Positions 1 to 10,762 of a stretch of DNA of 64,000 nt are shown here, one piece after another. Position numbers and translations under genes: made by a program. The notes beneath the pieces are model-generated. The model had not been told where the DNA came from, ran no database searches, and worked only from the letters and a program-made list of their open reading frames with translations. Source of the DNA: Planctomycetia bacterium (lineage in GTDB: Bacteria > Planctomycetota > GCA-002687715); the NCBI GenBank assembly GCA_005790545.1, contig SXUL01000041.1, forward strand, positions 1 through 64,000. The letters run 5' to 3'. How positions within the stretch are numbered: the stretch's first letter is position 1; each line of letters begins with the position of its first letter.

Positions 1-92
1 CGTTTTGGAGGCTGGAAGTACAAAATCAAGGTGTTGTCAGGGCAGTGTTCTCTCAAAGCGTGTTAGGAAAAGATCTGCTCCAGGCTTCTCTC

Positions 93-114
<22 letters not shown>
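1..114. repeat. Mammalian LTR-like (MaLR/MLT1-type) fragment, probable chimeric end
   Basis: This stretch has visibly lower GC than the rest of the window and no bacterial coding frame. Read on the minus strand it carries blocks such as GGAGAGAAGCCTGGAGCAGA and CACCTTGATTTTGTACTTCC, followed by CAGCCTCC. From memory these match, with scattered differences, the 3' part of mammalian MaLR/MLT1 LTR consensus sequences. It joins metH abruptly, exactly where a conserved MetH motif should continue. It is best explained as a chimeric read, a misassembly or host contamination at a contig end. A genuine insertion of low-GC DNA is the weaker alternative. Confidence 0.7.
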
Positions 115-2251
<2,137 letters not shown>

Positions 2252-2255
<4 letters not shown>

Positions 2256-3166
2256 CGCTTGCGAACTCCCGTGCCGATCAGGCCTTCGAAATGCGGCGCG
2301 TGCGGATCGCGCCCCGAGCTTCGCACTTCCACGTTGGCGAAGCCAGCGCTGCGGAGCAGCTCGCGCAGAGCTGGCTTGCGGAAGCCGAGGTGCTGATGCC
2401 CCAAGCGCTCGCGCACCCAGGTTTCCGTGTGGGCCTCGAGGTCAAGCACCAACAGACGGCCGCCCTTCGCGAGCCGCGCGCGCGCCGCGCGCAACGCATC
2501 CGCGGGTTGCTCCAGTTCGTGCAGCAACTGGCTCATCAAGATGCAATCCACCTCACCAGCGGCCAGCGGCAAGTCCTCTGCAACGCCCCGTCGGCACTCG
2601 ATGCGCGCTGCCAGTCCTTCGCGGCGAGCACGCGCCGCGAGACGTGTGAGCGCTGCTCCATCCCGGTCGATGGCGAGGACGTGGTGCCCCTCGCGCGCCA
2701 GGAGCAGGGCCATGCCGCCACTCCCGGGCCCGATGTCTGCGATGCGCATGGGGGGCAGCAGGGCGAGCAGGCCGTGAGCGAAGGCTTCCCAACTCCGTCC
2801 CGGAGCAGCTCGAAGCCCGAGCCCCGTACTGGCGCACTCCCTCTCGCGCGCAGCGATGGAAACCCGTGCGGCAGCGAGATCCCGGCGCGCCGCGGGACTC
2901 TGCCCGAATTCCACGACAGCAGCGCGCGCGAGGTCTGGCGCGACGGCCAGGGCCCGCGCGAGACTTCTGCGCCCCTCACGGCGCAAGGCGACGAGCCCAC
3001 CGGAACGGAGTTGCGCGAGCTGCGCCGACACGAGCGGCTGACTGGTCCCGAGAATCACCGCCAGTTCACCCACCGCAAGCTCCGCGTGCGTGACGAGGTG
3101 CATGAGGCGCAAGCGGCGCTCGTCGGCGAGCAGCCGGAGAGTCGTTGTGATCGCGGACGCGGACAT
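2252..3166 (-). CDS. ArsR-type regulator fused to SAM-methyltransferase-like domain (SahR-like)
   Basis: This 304-residue protein has an N-terminal winged helix-turn-helix (about 5-70) and a C-terminal class I methyltransferase fold (about 125-290). SAM/SAH-binding motif I is ADIGPGSGG at 143-151. The same architecture occurs in SahR, which senses S-adenosylhomocysteine and controls methionine-cycle genes in proteobacteria. The direct 4-nt overlap with metH makes a SAH- or SAM-sensing role the natural inference. I see no clustered cysteines of the metal-sensing ArsR type. A TAAGAT hexamer lies 8 nt before the start (plus strand 3175-3180), with no evident Shine-Dalgarno, so the mRNA may be leaderless. 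Whether it has catalytic activity cannot be told from sequence. Confidence 0.85.
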
Positions 3167-3202
3167 GACGCATCATCTTATCACGATGTATCAATGCAAC
3201 AG
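3167..3202 (-). promoter_or_regulatory. Candidate promoter/operator of the SahR-like-metH operon
   Basis: On the minus strand the region just before the regulator start is unusually AT-rich for this genome. It contains repeated GAT/ATC steps (GATACATCGTGATAAGATGA) around a TAAGAT -10-like hexamer. ArsR-family regulators usually bind imperfect AT-rich palindromes overlapping their own promoter, so autoregulation is plausible. The symmetry is imperfect and no site has been demonstrated. Confidence 0.35.
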
Positions 3203-3334
3203 TAAGCGTGCGCTGTACGGCGGATGCCCATGCGCTCCGGCCCTGCATCGTGCGAGCCTGCGCTGATGTGGTGGACGCTGCGGGTCAAGCGGCCCCGCTG
3301 GACTCCAGAGGCATTCTCCGGTGAAGATGTGCCC

Positions 3335-4630
3335 ATGCCTGCCTTGCGTCATCACGCGCGCACCGCTGCGTGCCGGACTGTCCTGCTCCTCCTCACCACC
3401 CTCGCCGTCGTGGCGCAGAAACCTGCCGAGGGGCCCGCTCCCGGTGAACTGAAACTTCAGACCGAGATGCAGAAACTGGCTGCACAGCAAGCTCAGTGGT
3501 GCCTCGAGCACCGGCAGTGCGAAGAGGGTTTGCGCGTGCTCGCGGAGGCCGGTGAATCCCCGGCCGTGGCGAAACTGAAGAAGGCACTGGAAAGCGCCAC
3601 CCCTGCGGTTGAGAGCCCGCTGCTCCCCGTGAAGAGGAAGGAGTGGCGCCAACGGAGGGCGGTGCTCGGGCTGCAACTCATGAGCGCGGCGCTGAAGGCT
3701 CAGGCTCTCGCGCGCGCGCAGGCCGCGTTCGTCAGTGTGCGCGAGGATCTCGAACCCGCACGCGCCGTGAAGGCTCTTGTGGAATTGGTGCGCGCCGCGC
3801 GGGATGACAAGGATGTGGCTCTGGCTTCGCGCATCCTGCTCACAGCCGAATCCGCGCTCAGCGACAGCAAGGAACGCCTGCTGATGCGCACCGTGCGCGA
3901 GGAACTGGCTCTGCGCGAAGGCGTACTGCTCAAGGCGGAGGGCCGTCCCATGGTGGCGTGGGTCGCGCTGCCCGTCGGCTGGAAGGCGGGTGCGAAGGAC
4001 GTCGCGGTACAAGTTGCGCTGGAAGGCGCGGGTTCCAACTTTCTCGGGGCATTGCGGAACTTTCGCCAGCAGCGCGGCGAGCGCAATGTGATCCTCGTCG
4101 TGCCCTGCACTCTCAGCAACACCAACGCGCTGGACGCCGCGCGTTACCCGGACTACGACGCCGCAACGCTTGCGGCTAATGAGGCCCGCGACGGGCGGCG
4201 CTTCGACTTCGATGCGCAAGGTCTCACGGGCATTCTCGAAGTTCTCCGTCGAGACTATGGCGCCGCTCCGCGCTTCAGCGTGACCGGCTTCAGCGGTGGC
4301 GGCATGCTCACGTGGTGGTGGATCCTCCATCGCCCGGCGGATCTCGAACACGCACTGCTCGCCTGCGGCAACTTCCAGGGCCCGCCGCCTGCCGACAAAC
4401 CGGAGTTCACCGCACCCGGCCCGGACATTCACTTGCTCATCGGCGAGAAGGATGGCTTCAACGAGGAGGTGTTCGGTCAGAAGCCCGGCATCATCGGCCA
4501 GACCGATGCGGGTGAAGCGGCCGCACGCGCCTTCGGCCTCTCACGCATCACCCGCCGCGTCATCAGCGGCGCCGGCCACGACAGTTTCGCCGCCGAAGTC
4601 TGGAAACTCCACGACCCCCTGCGCCGCTGA
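3335..4630 (+). CDS. Secreted alpha/beta-hydrolase (esterase/depolymerase-like)
   Basis: This 431-residue protein starts with a signal peptide (hydrophobic VLLLLTTLAVVA). A helical, lysine-rich region of about 180 residues follows, then an alpha/beta-hydrolase domain. The nucleophile elbow is GFSGGG with Ser near 320. A candidate acid is the Asp in GEKDG (near 373), and the catalytic His is in GHDSF (near 415). This resembles esterase or PHB-depolymerase-like secreted hydrolases, but the substrate is unknown. I chose the ATG at 3335 because it starts right at a typical signal-peptide n-region. An in-frame ATG at 3224 would add a poor 37-residue leader. The gene converges on its right-hand neighbour across a shared hairpin. 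Confidence 0.75.
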   Translation: MPALRHHARTAACRTVLLLLTTLAVVAQKPAEGPAPGELKLQTEMQKLAAQQAQWCLEHRQCEEGLRVLAEAGESPAVAKLKKALESATPAVESPLLPVKRKEWRQRRAVLGLQLMSAALKAQALARAQAAFVSVREDLEPARAVKALVELVRAARDDKDVALASRILLTAESALSDSKERLLMRTVREELALREGVLLKAEGRPMVAWVALPVGWKAGAKDVAVQVALEGAGSNFLGALRNFRQQRGERNVILVVPCTLSNTNALDAARYPDYDAATLAANEARDGRRFDFDAQGLTGILEVLRRDYGAAPRFSVTGFSGGGMLTWWWILHRPADLEHALLACGNFQGPPPADKPEFTAPGPDIHLLIGEKDGFNEEVFGQKPGIIGQTDAGEAAARAFGLSRITRRVISGAGHDSFAAEVWKLHDPLRR

Positions 4631-4655
4631 CGCGGCGCAGACGCTGCGGCGTCAG
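4627..4655. terminator. Bidirectional hairpin between convergent genes
   Basis: CTGACGC at 4627-4633 pairs with GCGTCAG at 4649-4655. An inner CGCAG/CTGCG pair closes a 3-nt loop, with a GG bulge on the left arm. It lies across the convergent stops of the hydrolase and the TPR protein. There is no T-run, as is common in GC-rich genomes. Confidence 0.5.
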
Positions 4656-6823
4656 TTGCCGCGGCGGCGAGGGGCGCGGGGGCCGGATTCGAATTCGTAA
4701 GCGGGGAGTTCGAGGAGCTTCGGATCCACGGCCTTGAGGCTTTCGAAGGCCGCGTCAAGGGTCTTCACGTCGGATTCGCGTTGGGCCGCTACAAAGCGGA
4801 CGCGGAGCATTTTGGCTGTGTCCACGGCGGAGAAGTTGAGGCCATCGAGAACATTGGCCGCCTCGGGCCGGCGCGCGAAGGCCGCAAGGCACTCGCTGAG
4901 GCAGCGTTCGAGATCGCCAGCGTCGAGCGCGACGCGCGCACGCCCACCAAGGCAGAGCACCATCTCGCGCTCCACTGTCGCCCGCGAGGATGGATCCGCT
5001 GCGAGTGCACGTTCGTAGCGAGCGAGAGCGCGCGCGTAGGCATCCAGTGACTCTGTCTGATGCCTCTCACGGCGGTGATACTCCGCCGCGATGAGAGATG
5101 AGAAGCCCGCGAAGCGCTCCAGCTCCGGCATGGCGCCCGGCCGCGCGAGCAATGCGTCGTAGACACTCTCCATGCCCTCGACCCCACGCTCCTCCAAGGC
5201 TTGCCAACGGAAGCGGTCATGCAAAGCCGGTGAGAGCGGGAAGCGCTCGATACCCGCAGCCACCACACGGCCCGCTTCAGAAACCGCGCCGAGTTCGCGC
5301 AGGAAGTCGTAGTGCGCGGCCACCTGCGAGTCCTCGCCATCGGGATGGCGCGCGAGCACGGCGTAGGCCGCGTGCACATCCGCCAGCCACTCGCCGGGCC
5401 AGGCGCGCTTCTCCGCCTGTGCCGCGCGAATCGCAGCGCGGCGCGCTTCTGCAAAGAGTCCGACCGTTACCATGCCGAACCACGAATCCGCTTCGAGAGG
5501 CACGCCCTGCACTGCGCGTTCGGCACGCGCCCACGCTTCCTTCTGGTCCTCGAGGTAATAGGCCGCGACGGCAAGAGCCGAATGCACGCGCGCTCCGGTG
5601 GCGCCCTTCTTCTCGGCTTCCAGCGCGAGATCCCGTGCGTCGAGGAAACACGCCCGCGCCTCGCGCCGCGAAATGCCCGGCTTCAGCGTCTTCTTGATGA
5701 GCGCCTCGGCATCGACCAGTTGGATTGCAGCTTCCGCGGGGAGCGCGGAATCAACGGGCGGCGCCGCGCCTTCTTCGAGGGCCTTCGACCAGCCGCCGAT
5801 GTCCATGGCCTTCGAGCCCGCGGCGAGTCCGCGGTGCATGATGGCGAGAGTCTTCGCACGCGGAGAGTTCGTACCAATGCGCTCCAGTGCGGCGACGAGC
5901 GCGCTCTTTTCTTCCGCGGCGATGGGCACGCGCAACGCCTCGTTCATGAGTTCCGCAGCGCCTTCTGTATCCACGGCAGCCAGGGTCTTCCGCGCGAGCG
6001 CCGCCAACTCCGGGTCGTTGCCCGCGATAGCGAGCCGCAAAAGATCGAGTGAGGCGCTGCTGCCGTCCGCCGCAGCACCGTCGAGGATCTGCCGCCGCGC
6101 GGCCGCATCCGCCTGCGCGTAGCTTGCCTCGACAAAGCTCTTGTCCGCTGCGTCCCGGCTCTTCGCACGTTCGGCAAGCGGCCGGTCGCCCTTCGGCGGT
6201 TCTGCGGGCGGATAGTTCGCGGACCCGTCCTTGATCTGCAGGAACACGCTCGCCGTGTCCCAGGCATAGAACACGTCGTAGATCTCCTTGCCTTGGAGAT
6301 CGACTGCGATGTGGCGTGGCGAAATGCGGCGGCCATCAAGGAACTTCTCGAAAATGATCGGCTCGATGGCGATGTGCTCGCCGCAAGTAACCGTGCCGAA
6401 GCGCGGACAGGGAATGCGGCGGCCCTGCTCGTCGAAGTCGCGCGGGGTGTGGCGATACACCGACGCGATGAGGCACACATACGGGTCGTAGAGCGAGGCG
6501 GTTTCCGGGCGGCGGTAGCGCACCCCCGCGTAGTGCTCGCTCGCGATCTCGCCGTCCATGTTCACGCACACCAGCAGAGCGCGCGCCGACTGGCGCTGGA
6601 GCGCGAGAGCGTCCTCCCAGTTGCGCTGCCACTTCACAAGGCAGGGCTTCTTCCAGTCTTCGGCAGTGGGCGCAAACCACATCTCCTCGCGATTCACCTG
6701 GGGGCGCGTCGGCGCTCCGGCTGGAGCTGGCGGAGTCGGCTGTTCTTGCTGAGCAACAAGCGGCTGCATGCCGAGCACGAACGTGCACACGAGCGGGAGC
6801 GTGGTCTGGATCGAGAAACGCAT
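4652..6823 (-). CDS. Secreted thioredoxin-like/TPR protein of unknown function
   Basis: This 723-residue protein begins with a signal peptide (FSIQTTLPLVCTFVLGMQ, cleaved near AQQ). An N-terminal region of about 200 residues resembles thioredoxin-fold proteins: the stretch LLVCVNMDG sits where the redox CxxC is usually found, but no CxxC is there. The remainder is alpha-helical and rich in TPR-like helix pairs (for example HSALAVAAYYLEDQKEAWAR). Proteins of this type with an inactive thioredoxin domain plus repeats are common in planctomycetes, and none has a known role. I chose the ATG at 6823 because it begins the signal peptide; an in-frame start at 6874 would add 17 residues. The gene is divergent from the MoxR operon. 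Confidence 0.7.
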   Translation of the reverse strand: MRFSIQTTLPLVCTFVLGMQPLVAQQEQPTPPAPAGAPTRPQVNREEMWFAPTAEDWKKPCLVKWQRNWEDALALQRQSARALLVCVNMDGEIASEHYAGVRYRRPETASLYDPYVCLIASVYRHTPRDFDEQGRRIPCPRFGTVTCGEHIAIEPIIFEKFLDGRRISPRHIAVDLQGKEIYDVFYAWDTASVFLQIKDGSANYPPAEPPKGDRPLAERAKSRDAADKSFVEASYAQADAAARRQILDGAAADGSSASLDLLRLAIAGNDPELAALARKTLAAVDTEGAAELMNEALRVPIAAEEKSALVAALERIGTNSPRAKTLAIMHRGLAAGSKAMDIGGWSKALEEGAAPPVDSALPAEAAIQLVDAEALIKKTLKPGISRREARACFLDARDLALEAEKKGATGARVHSALAVAAYYLEDQKEAWARAERAVQGVPLEADSWFGMVTVGLFAEARRAAIRAAQAEKRAWPGEWLADVHAAYAVLARHPDGEDSQVAAHYDFLRELGAVSEAGRVVAAGIERFPLSPALHDRFRWQALEERGVEGMESVYDALLARPGAMPELERFAGFSSLIAAEYHRRERHQTESLDAYARALARYERALAADPSSRATVEREMVLCLGGRARVALDAGDLERCLSECLAAFARRPEAANVLDGLNFSAVDTAKMLRVRFVAAQRESDVKTLDAAFESLKAVDPKLLELPAYEFESGPRAPRRRGN

Positions 6824-6854
6824 GGTCCTGTGATCTCCCGCGGTCCGGCGAGGA

Positions 6855-6881
6855 ATGACCGCCAAGTCCGCCAAGTATGAT
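6855..6881 (+). promoter_or_regulatory. Possible promoter of the MoxR/Bat operon
   Basis: A TATGAT hexamer at 6876-6881 is a good -10 match, and an ATGACC lies about 15 nt further upstream as a weak -35. It faces the MoxR operon in the divergent gap. The -35 and its spacing are poor, so this is tentative. Confidence 0.3.
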
Positions 6882-6904
6882 CCGCCCCCGGCGGCATCGT
6901 CAAC

Positions 6905-7954
6905 GTGAGTCGTTGGCGAACACCGGCGCCCGACGGGGGGCTGGCCACCGCCGGAGAACGCCGCGTGCCAGACGTCAGCGAAATCACACGAGAAGTGAAG
7001 TCAGCGCACAAGTTCCTGGACGAGGTCCGCCGGGAACTCGGGCGGGTCATCGTTGGGCAAGGCGCCCTCATCGACGGCCTGCTTGTGGGCCTTCTCGCTG
7101 ACGGACATGTGCTTCTGGAAGGCGTGCCAGGCCTCGCGAAGACCCTCGCTGCCCGCTCCCTCGCCGCGGTGTTCCAGGGCAGCTATCGCCGCATCCAGTT
7201 CACGCCGGATCTCTTGCCGAGCGACCTTCTCGGAACCCACATCTGGCAACCCGCAACAGGCACGTGGAGCGTGCGAGAAGGTCCCATCTTCGCAAACTTC
7301 GTCCTGGCGGACGAGATCAACCGCGCACCGGCCAAGGTGCAGTCGGCCCTCCTCGAAGCGATGCAGGAACGGCAGGTTTCGTTGGCTGGCGACACCCGCG
7401 CGCTGCCGAAGCCTTTCCTCGTCCTCGCCACACAGAACCCCGTGGATCAAGAAGGCACCTACCCGCTGCCTGAAGCCCAGGTGGATCGCTTCATGCTGAA
7501 GCTCCTGATCGCTTACCCCACGCCTGTGGAAGAGAAGGACATCATCACGCGCATGGCGGCGGCGGAGGGACGACCGGAGGTGCGCGCTTGTGCGCGCCTC
7601 GAGGATCTTCTTGCAGCACGCCGACTCATGGACCGCATCCACGTCGACGGCAAGATCCTCGACTATGTGGTGGGGCTCGTGTTCGCGACGCGCGCACCTG
7701 CGCAGCACGGCCTTGCGGATCTCGCGCCGTCGATCCGCTACGGCGCCTCGCCGCGCGCCTCCATCGCGCTGGTGCAGTCAGGCCGCGCGCGCGCCTTCAT
7801 GGCGGGTCGCGGTTTCGTCACACCCGAAGACATCAAGTCCGGCGCACTCGATGTATTGCGCCATCGCGTCATCCCTTCATGGGAAGCCGAAGCGGAAGGC
7901 GTGGGCCCGGACGACATTGTCCGTCGCATCCTCGCGGCGGTCCCCGTGCCGTGA
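6905..7954 (+). CDS. MoxR-family AAA+ ATPase
   Basis: MoxR ATPases act as chaperone-like remodellers of VWA-domain partners encoded next to them. Here Walker A is GVPGLAKT (73-80), Walker B is VLADEIN (about 133-139), and the lid domain follows (family length about 320-350; here 349). It is the first gene of an operon whose seven downstream junctions are all 4-nt overlaps, which fits tight stoichiometric coupling. The start is a GTG at 6905. The first 20 or so residues are not conserved-looking, and a GTG at 6965 (before PDVSEITRE) may be the true start. Confidence 0.92.
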   Translation: MSRWRTPAPDGGLATAGERRVPDVSEITREVKSAHKFLDEVRRELGRVIVGQGALIDGLLVGLLADGHVLLEGVPGLAKTLAARSLAAVFQGSYRRIQFTPDLLPSDLLGTHIWQPATGTWSVREGPIFANFVLADEINRAPAKVQSALLEAMQERQVSLAGDTRALPKPFLVLATQNPVDQEGTYPLPEAQVDRFMLKLLIAYPTPVEEKDIITRMAAAEGRPEVRACARLEDLLAARRLMDRIHVDGKILDYVVGLVFATRAPAQHGLADLAPSIRYGASPRASIALVQSGRARAFMAGRGFVTPEDIKSGALDVLRHRVIPSWEAEAEGVGPDDIVRRILAAVPVP

Positions 7955-8880
7955 TCACGACGGCGGGCGCACCGCGCACGACGGATGGCGTGGCGGAGCT
8001 CATGCGCTCCGTCACCCGCATCACACTGGAGAGCCGCAAGCTCACGAACGATGTGCTCGCGGGCGCCTATCTCTCGGTCTTCCGTGGCACAGGCGTCGAG
8101 TTCGACGACGTGCGCGAGTACGCGGAGGGCGACGACCCACGCAGCGTGGACTGGAACGTCACGGCCCGCCAAGGCCGCCCGTTCGTGAAGCGCTTCACGG
8201 ATGAGCGCGACCTCTCTGTGGTGTTCCTGCTGGATGTGAGCCGCTCCATGGAAGGCGGCTTCGGGACATGGAGCGCGCGTGAAACCGCAGCGCGCCTCAT
8301 CGCCTGTCTCGGGCTGTCGGCGGTGCGCCACCACGACAAGACCGGGCTCATCGCTTTCGCCGACGGCGTGGTGCATCAAGTCGCGCCGAAGAAGGGCACC
8401 AATCAGGTGCTGCGTCTCGTGCGGGATGCGCTGGCGCTGAAGCCTGTGGCAGCACGCGCAGATCCAGCGCTTGCGCTCCGGCGTGCTGCCCGCACTCTGC
8501 CGCGCCATGCCATCCTTTTTCTGATCTCGGATTTCCTCGCGGGAAGTACGGGCAATGCGCTGGCCGAAGCGCAGCGTCGTCACGATGTCATCGCCGTGCG
8601 CTTGCTCATGCCGGAACTCACGCCCCCCGCGAGCGGCCTCATGCATTGCCTCGATCCTGCGACCGGGCGGCACCAGCTCATGGACTGGTCCGACGAGCGT
8701 GTGCGCATGTTCCACGCGGCCCGCATGGCCGAGCGCCGCAGCAGCGTGCAGCGGGAGCTGCGGCGCGGGCGCACCGATCTGATCGATGTCGTGGTGCCGC
8801 CGCATCCGGGCCGCGGCACCATCCTCAGGCCACTGCTCCGCTTCTTTCACCAACGCGCGCTGCGCGGAGCCACACGATGA
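7951..8880 (+). CDS. DUF58-domain protein of the MoxR/Bat operon
   Basis: This 309-residue protein has the DUF58 signature REYAEGDDPRSVDW (about 55-68). A VWA-like half follows with an apparently intact MIDAS sequence, DVSRS (95-99). DUF58 proteins are the usual genomic partners of MoxR ATPases. Translation starts at a GTG that overlaps the moxR stop (GTGA). No membrane segment is evident, so it probably acts at the cytoplasmic face with MoxR. Confidence 0.9.
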   Translation: MITTAGAPRTTDGVAELMRSVTRITLESRKLTNDVLAGAYLSVFRGTGVEFDDVREYAEGDDPRSVDWNVTARQGRPFVKRFTDERDLSVVFLLDVSRSMEGGFGTWSARETAARLIACLGLSAVRHHDKTGLIAFADGVVHQVAPKKGTNQVLRLVRDALALKPVAARADPALALRRAARTLPRHAILFLISDFLAGSTGNALAEAQRRHDVIAVRLLMPELTPPASGLMHCLDPATGRHQLMDWSDERVRMFHAARMAERRSSVQRELRRGRTDLIDVVVPPHPGRGTILRPLLRFFHQRALRGATR

Positions 8881-9779
8881 GCGGTCTTGTCCGCGCGTCA
8901 GCCATGTTGCTGCTCGTGCTGGCCGCAGCGGCCTGCGGGCCGGCCAGTGAAGCGCCGCCCGCGACTGAGTTGAGCATCGAGATCCTCGGCCTTCCCGAAG
9001 CCGCGGACCTCGGAAAGGCCTTTCCACTCACCATCATCCGACGCTGGACACGCGACCATGAAGCGCTGCCCTTCGACGCTGCAGCACTCCAACCCATGGT
9101 CTTCGCGGTCCACACGGTCAAACGCCATGGCTTTGCCACGCACTGGCGCGAGACAATTCAGGGAGAGGCGTGGTTGCTGGATCTCGCCCCAGTGGACCAT
9201 TGGAGCGCCGGCTTTGAAGCCCGTGCTCTCGCAGGCGGACGTCGCAGCGAGGCGCGCTCAGCGCCGCGCGCACTGCGTGTGCTCCCCGCGCGCAAGCCGG
9301 GCGACAGCCTTGATGCGGAACTGCCGACGGAACTGCATCTCATCCCTCCGAGAGCACTCGTCGTTCTCATCTCGTGCACGCTGCTGGTCAGCGCGCTCTG
9401 GACGCTCTGGTTCCTCCGCCGCCATAGCAGGCGTCGCCAGCCAGTGGCTGCAAAGCCTGCTCCCCGAGCGCGGCTTGCAGCGCTGGTCCATGCATCGCCG
9501 CGCGAGGGCGCGGACTGGGACCGTTGGCATGTCGAGCTCTCGGGAGCGCTGCGCGACCACCTCGAAGAACGTCACGCCGTCGCCGCCCCGCGCATGACCA
9601 CGGAGGAACTCGCGCGCGACCCCGAGGCCGGGATGCGCTGCGGCGCGGCGCATGCTCCGAGTTTGACACTGCTCCGTGAATGTGACGCCGTGAAATTCGC
9701 CGCGGAAACGGTGCAAGCGGATGAGGCGGAGGTGCGCCTCGCGGCGGCCAGAAGGCTGGTTGAGAGGGAAACGCCTTGA
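8877..9779 (+). CDS. Lipoprotein with one membrane segment (DUF4381-like), Bat operon
   Basis: This 300-residue protein has a lipoprotein signal with lipobox Cys20 (LAAAAC) and a periplasmic beta-rich region of about 130 residues. A transmembrane helix (LVVLISCTLLVSALW, about 165-180) and a cytoplasmic helical tail follow. The tail contains HAVAAPRMTTEEL, a pattern like the DUF4381 tails that usually sit between DUF58 and BatA genes. The ATG overlaps the previous stop. Having both a lipobox and an internal membrane helix is unusual, and the first hydrophobic segment could instead be an ordinary anchor. Confidence 0.7.
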   Translation: MSGLVRASAMLLLVLAAAACGPASEAPPATELSIEILGLPEAADLGKAFPLTIIRRWTRDHEALPFDAAALQPMVFAVHTVKRHGFATHWRETIQGEAWLLDLAPVDHWSAGFEARALAGGRRSEARSAPRALRVLPARKPGDSLDAELPTELHLIPPRALVVLISCTLLVSALWTLWFLRRHSRRRQPVAAKPAPRARLAALVHASPREGADWDRWHVELSGALRDHLEERHAVAAPRMTTEELARDPEAGMRCGAAHAPSLTLLRECDAVKFAAETVQADEAEVRLAAARRLVERETP

Positions 9780-10762
9780 GCAGTTGGTGCGAACAGATGT
9801 TCGGAATCATGCCCGCGGAACCGTGGCGGCTGCTCGCGCTGTTGGTGCTGCCGCTCTGGTGGCTGCGGACGCGGCCGGCGCGCAACACTGGCGTGCTCTT
9901 TGCGCCCTTGGCCGCACTCCACGACGACTCACCGCCTGCAACCTGGCGCACGCGCTTGCAGTGGTTGCCGCGCTTCCTCGTCCTCGTCACGCTCTGTTGC
10001 ACGATCATTGCGTGGTCACGTCCCGTGAGCTCAGAACGCTTGCCGCGCACGAGCGAGGGCGCGGACATCCTGCTCGTCCTCGACCGCTCGGCATCGATGG
10101 CAGCGCGCGATCTCGCGGCCGGACGGACGCGCCTCGAAGTCGCCATCAGCGCTGCCAGAGGCTTCATCGCCGCCAGACCGCACGACCGCATCGGACTCAT
10201 CACCTTCGCGCGCTTTGCAGACCTCTGTTGTCCTCCGACGCTCGATCACGACGCACTCACGCGCTCGCTTGAGGAGGTCCGGGCTGTCGCAACCGATGGA
10301 TCCGAGGATGCCACAGGACTGGGCGCCGCTGCCTCACGCGCCATCGAGACTCTCGCGAAAGTGCAAGGCACGCGCGTGGTGGTGCTGCTGACGGACGGTG
10401 TGGAAACCGTGGCGGACAGGTCTCGCGCGGGAGCGCTCACCCCGCTCGCAGCCGGGCAACTCGCGCGCGAGCGCGGCGTGCGCCTGCATGTCATCTCGGC
10501 CACGCAGGAACGCGACACCGAACGCGCTGCTGCTCTGGTGGCCGAGAGCATGGCCGGACTCAGCGGCGGGCGGTTCTTCACGGCCCGTGATGAAGCGAGC
10601 CTCAGCGCAACCTTCGAAGCAATCGACGCAGCAGAAAAAACGCAATTCAAGGACCCGCGCTGGAAACTCCGTGACCGCGGCGGCGCGTTCATCCTCGCGG
10701 CGTTGCTGTGTTTCCTGTGCGCTGAACTCCTCGCGCTCGGGCCCTTGAGGAGCATCCCGTGA
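9776..10762 (+). CDS. batA: BatA-like membrane VWA protein
   Basis: This 328-residue protein has two N-terminal membrane helices (about 18-31 and 63-80), a VWA domain whose MIDAS motif is DRSAS (103-107), and a C-terminal membrane helix (AFILAALLCFLCAELLAL). This is the BatA layout. A TTG start overlaps the previous stop (TTGA). The VWA domain probably faces the periplasm and binds a partner through a metal ion; Bat proteins were first linked to aerotolerance, but their direct role is unsettled. Confidence 0.85.
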   Translation: MSSWCEQMFGIMPAEPWRLLALLVLPLWWLRTRPARNTGVLFAPLAALHDDSPPATWRTRLQWLPRFLVLVTLCCTIIAWSRPVSSERLPRTSEGADILLVLDRSASMAARDLAAGRTRLEVAISAARGFIAARPHDRIGLITFARFADLCCPPTLDHDALTRSLEEVRAVATDGSEDATGLGAAASRAIETLAKVQGTRVVVLLTDGVETVADRSRAGALTPLAAGQLARERGVRLHVISATQERDTERAAALVAESMAGLSGGRFFTARDEASLSATFEAIDAAEKTQFKDPRWKLRDRGGAFILAALLCFLCAELLALGPLRSIP

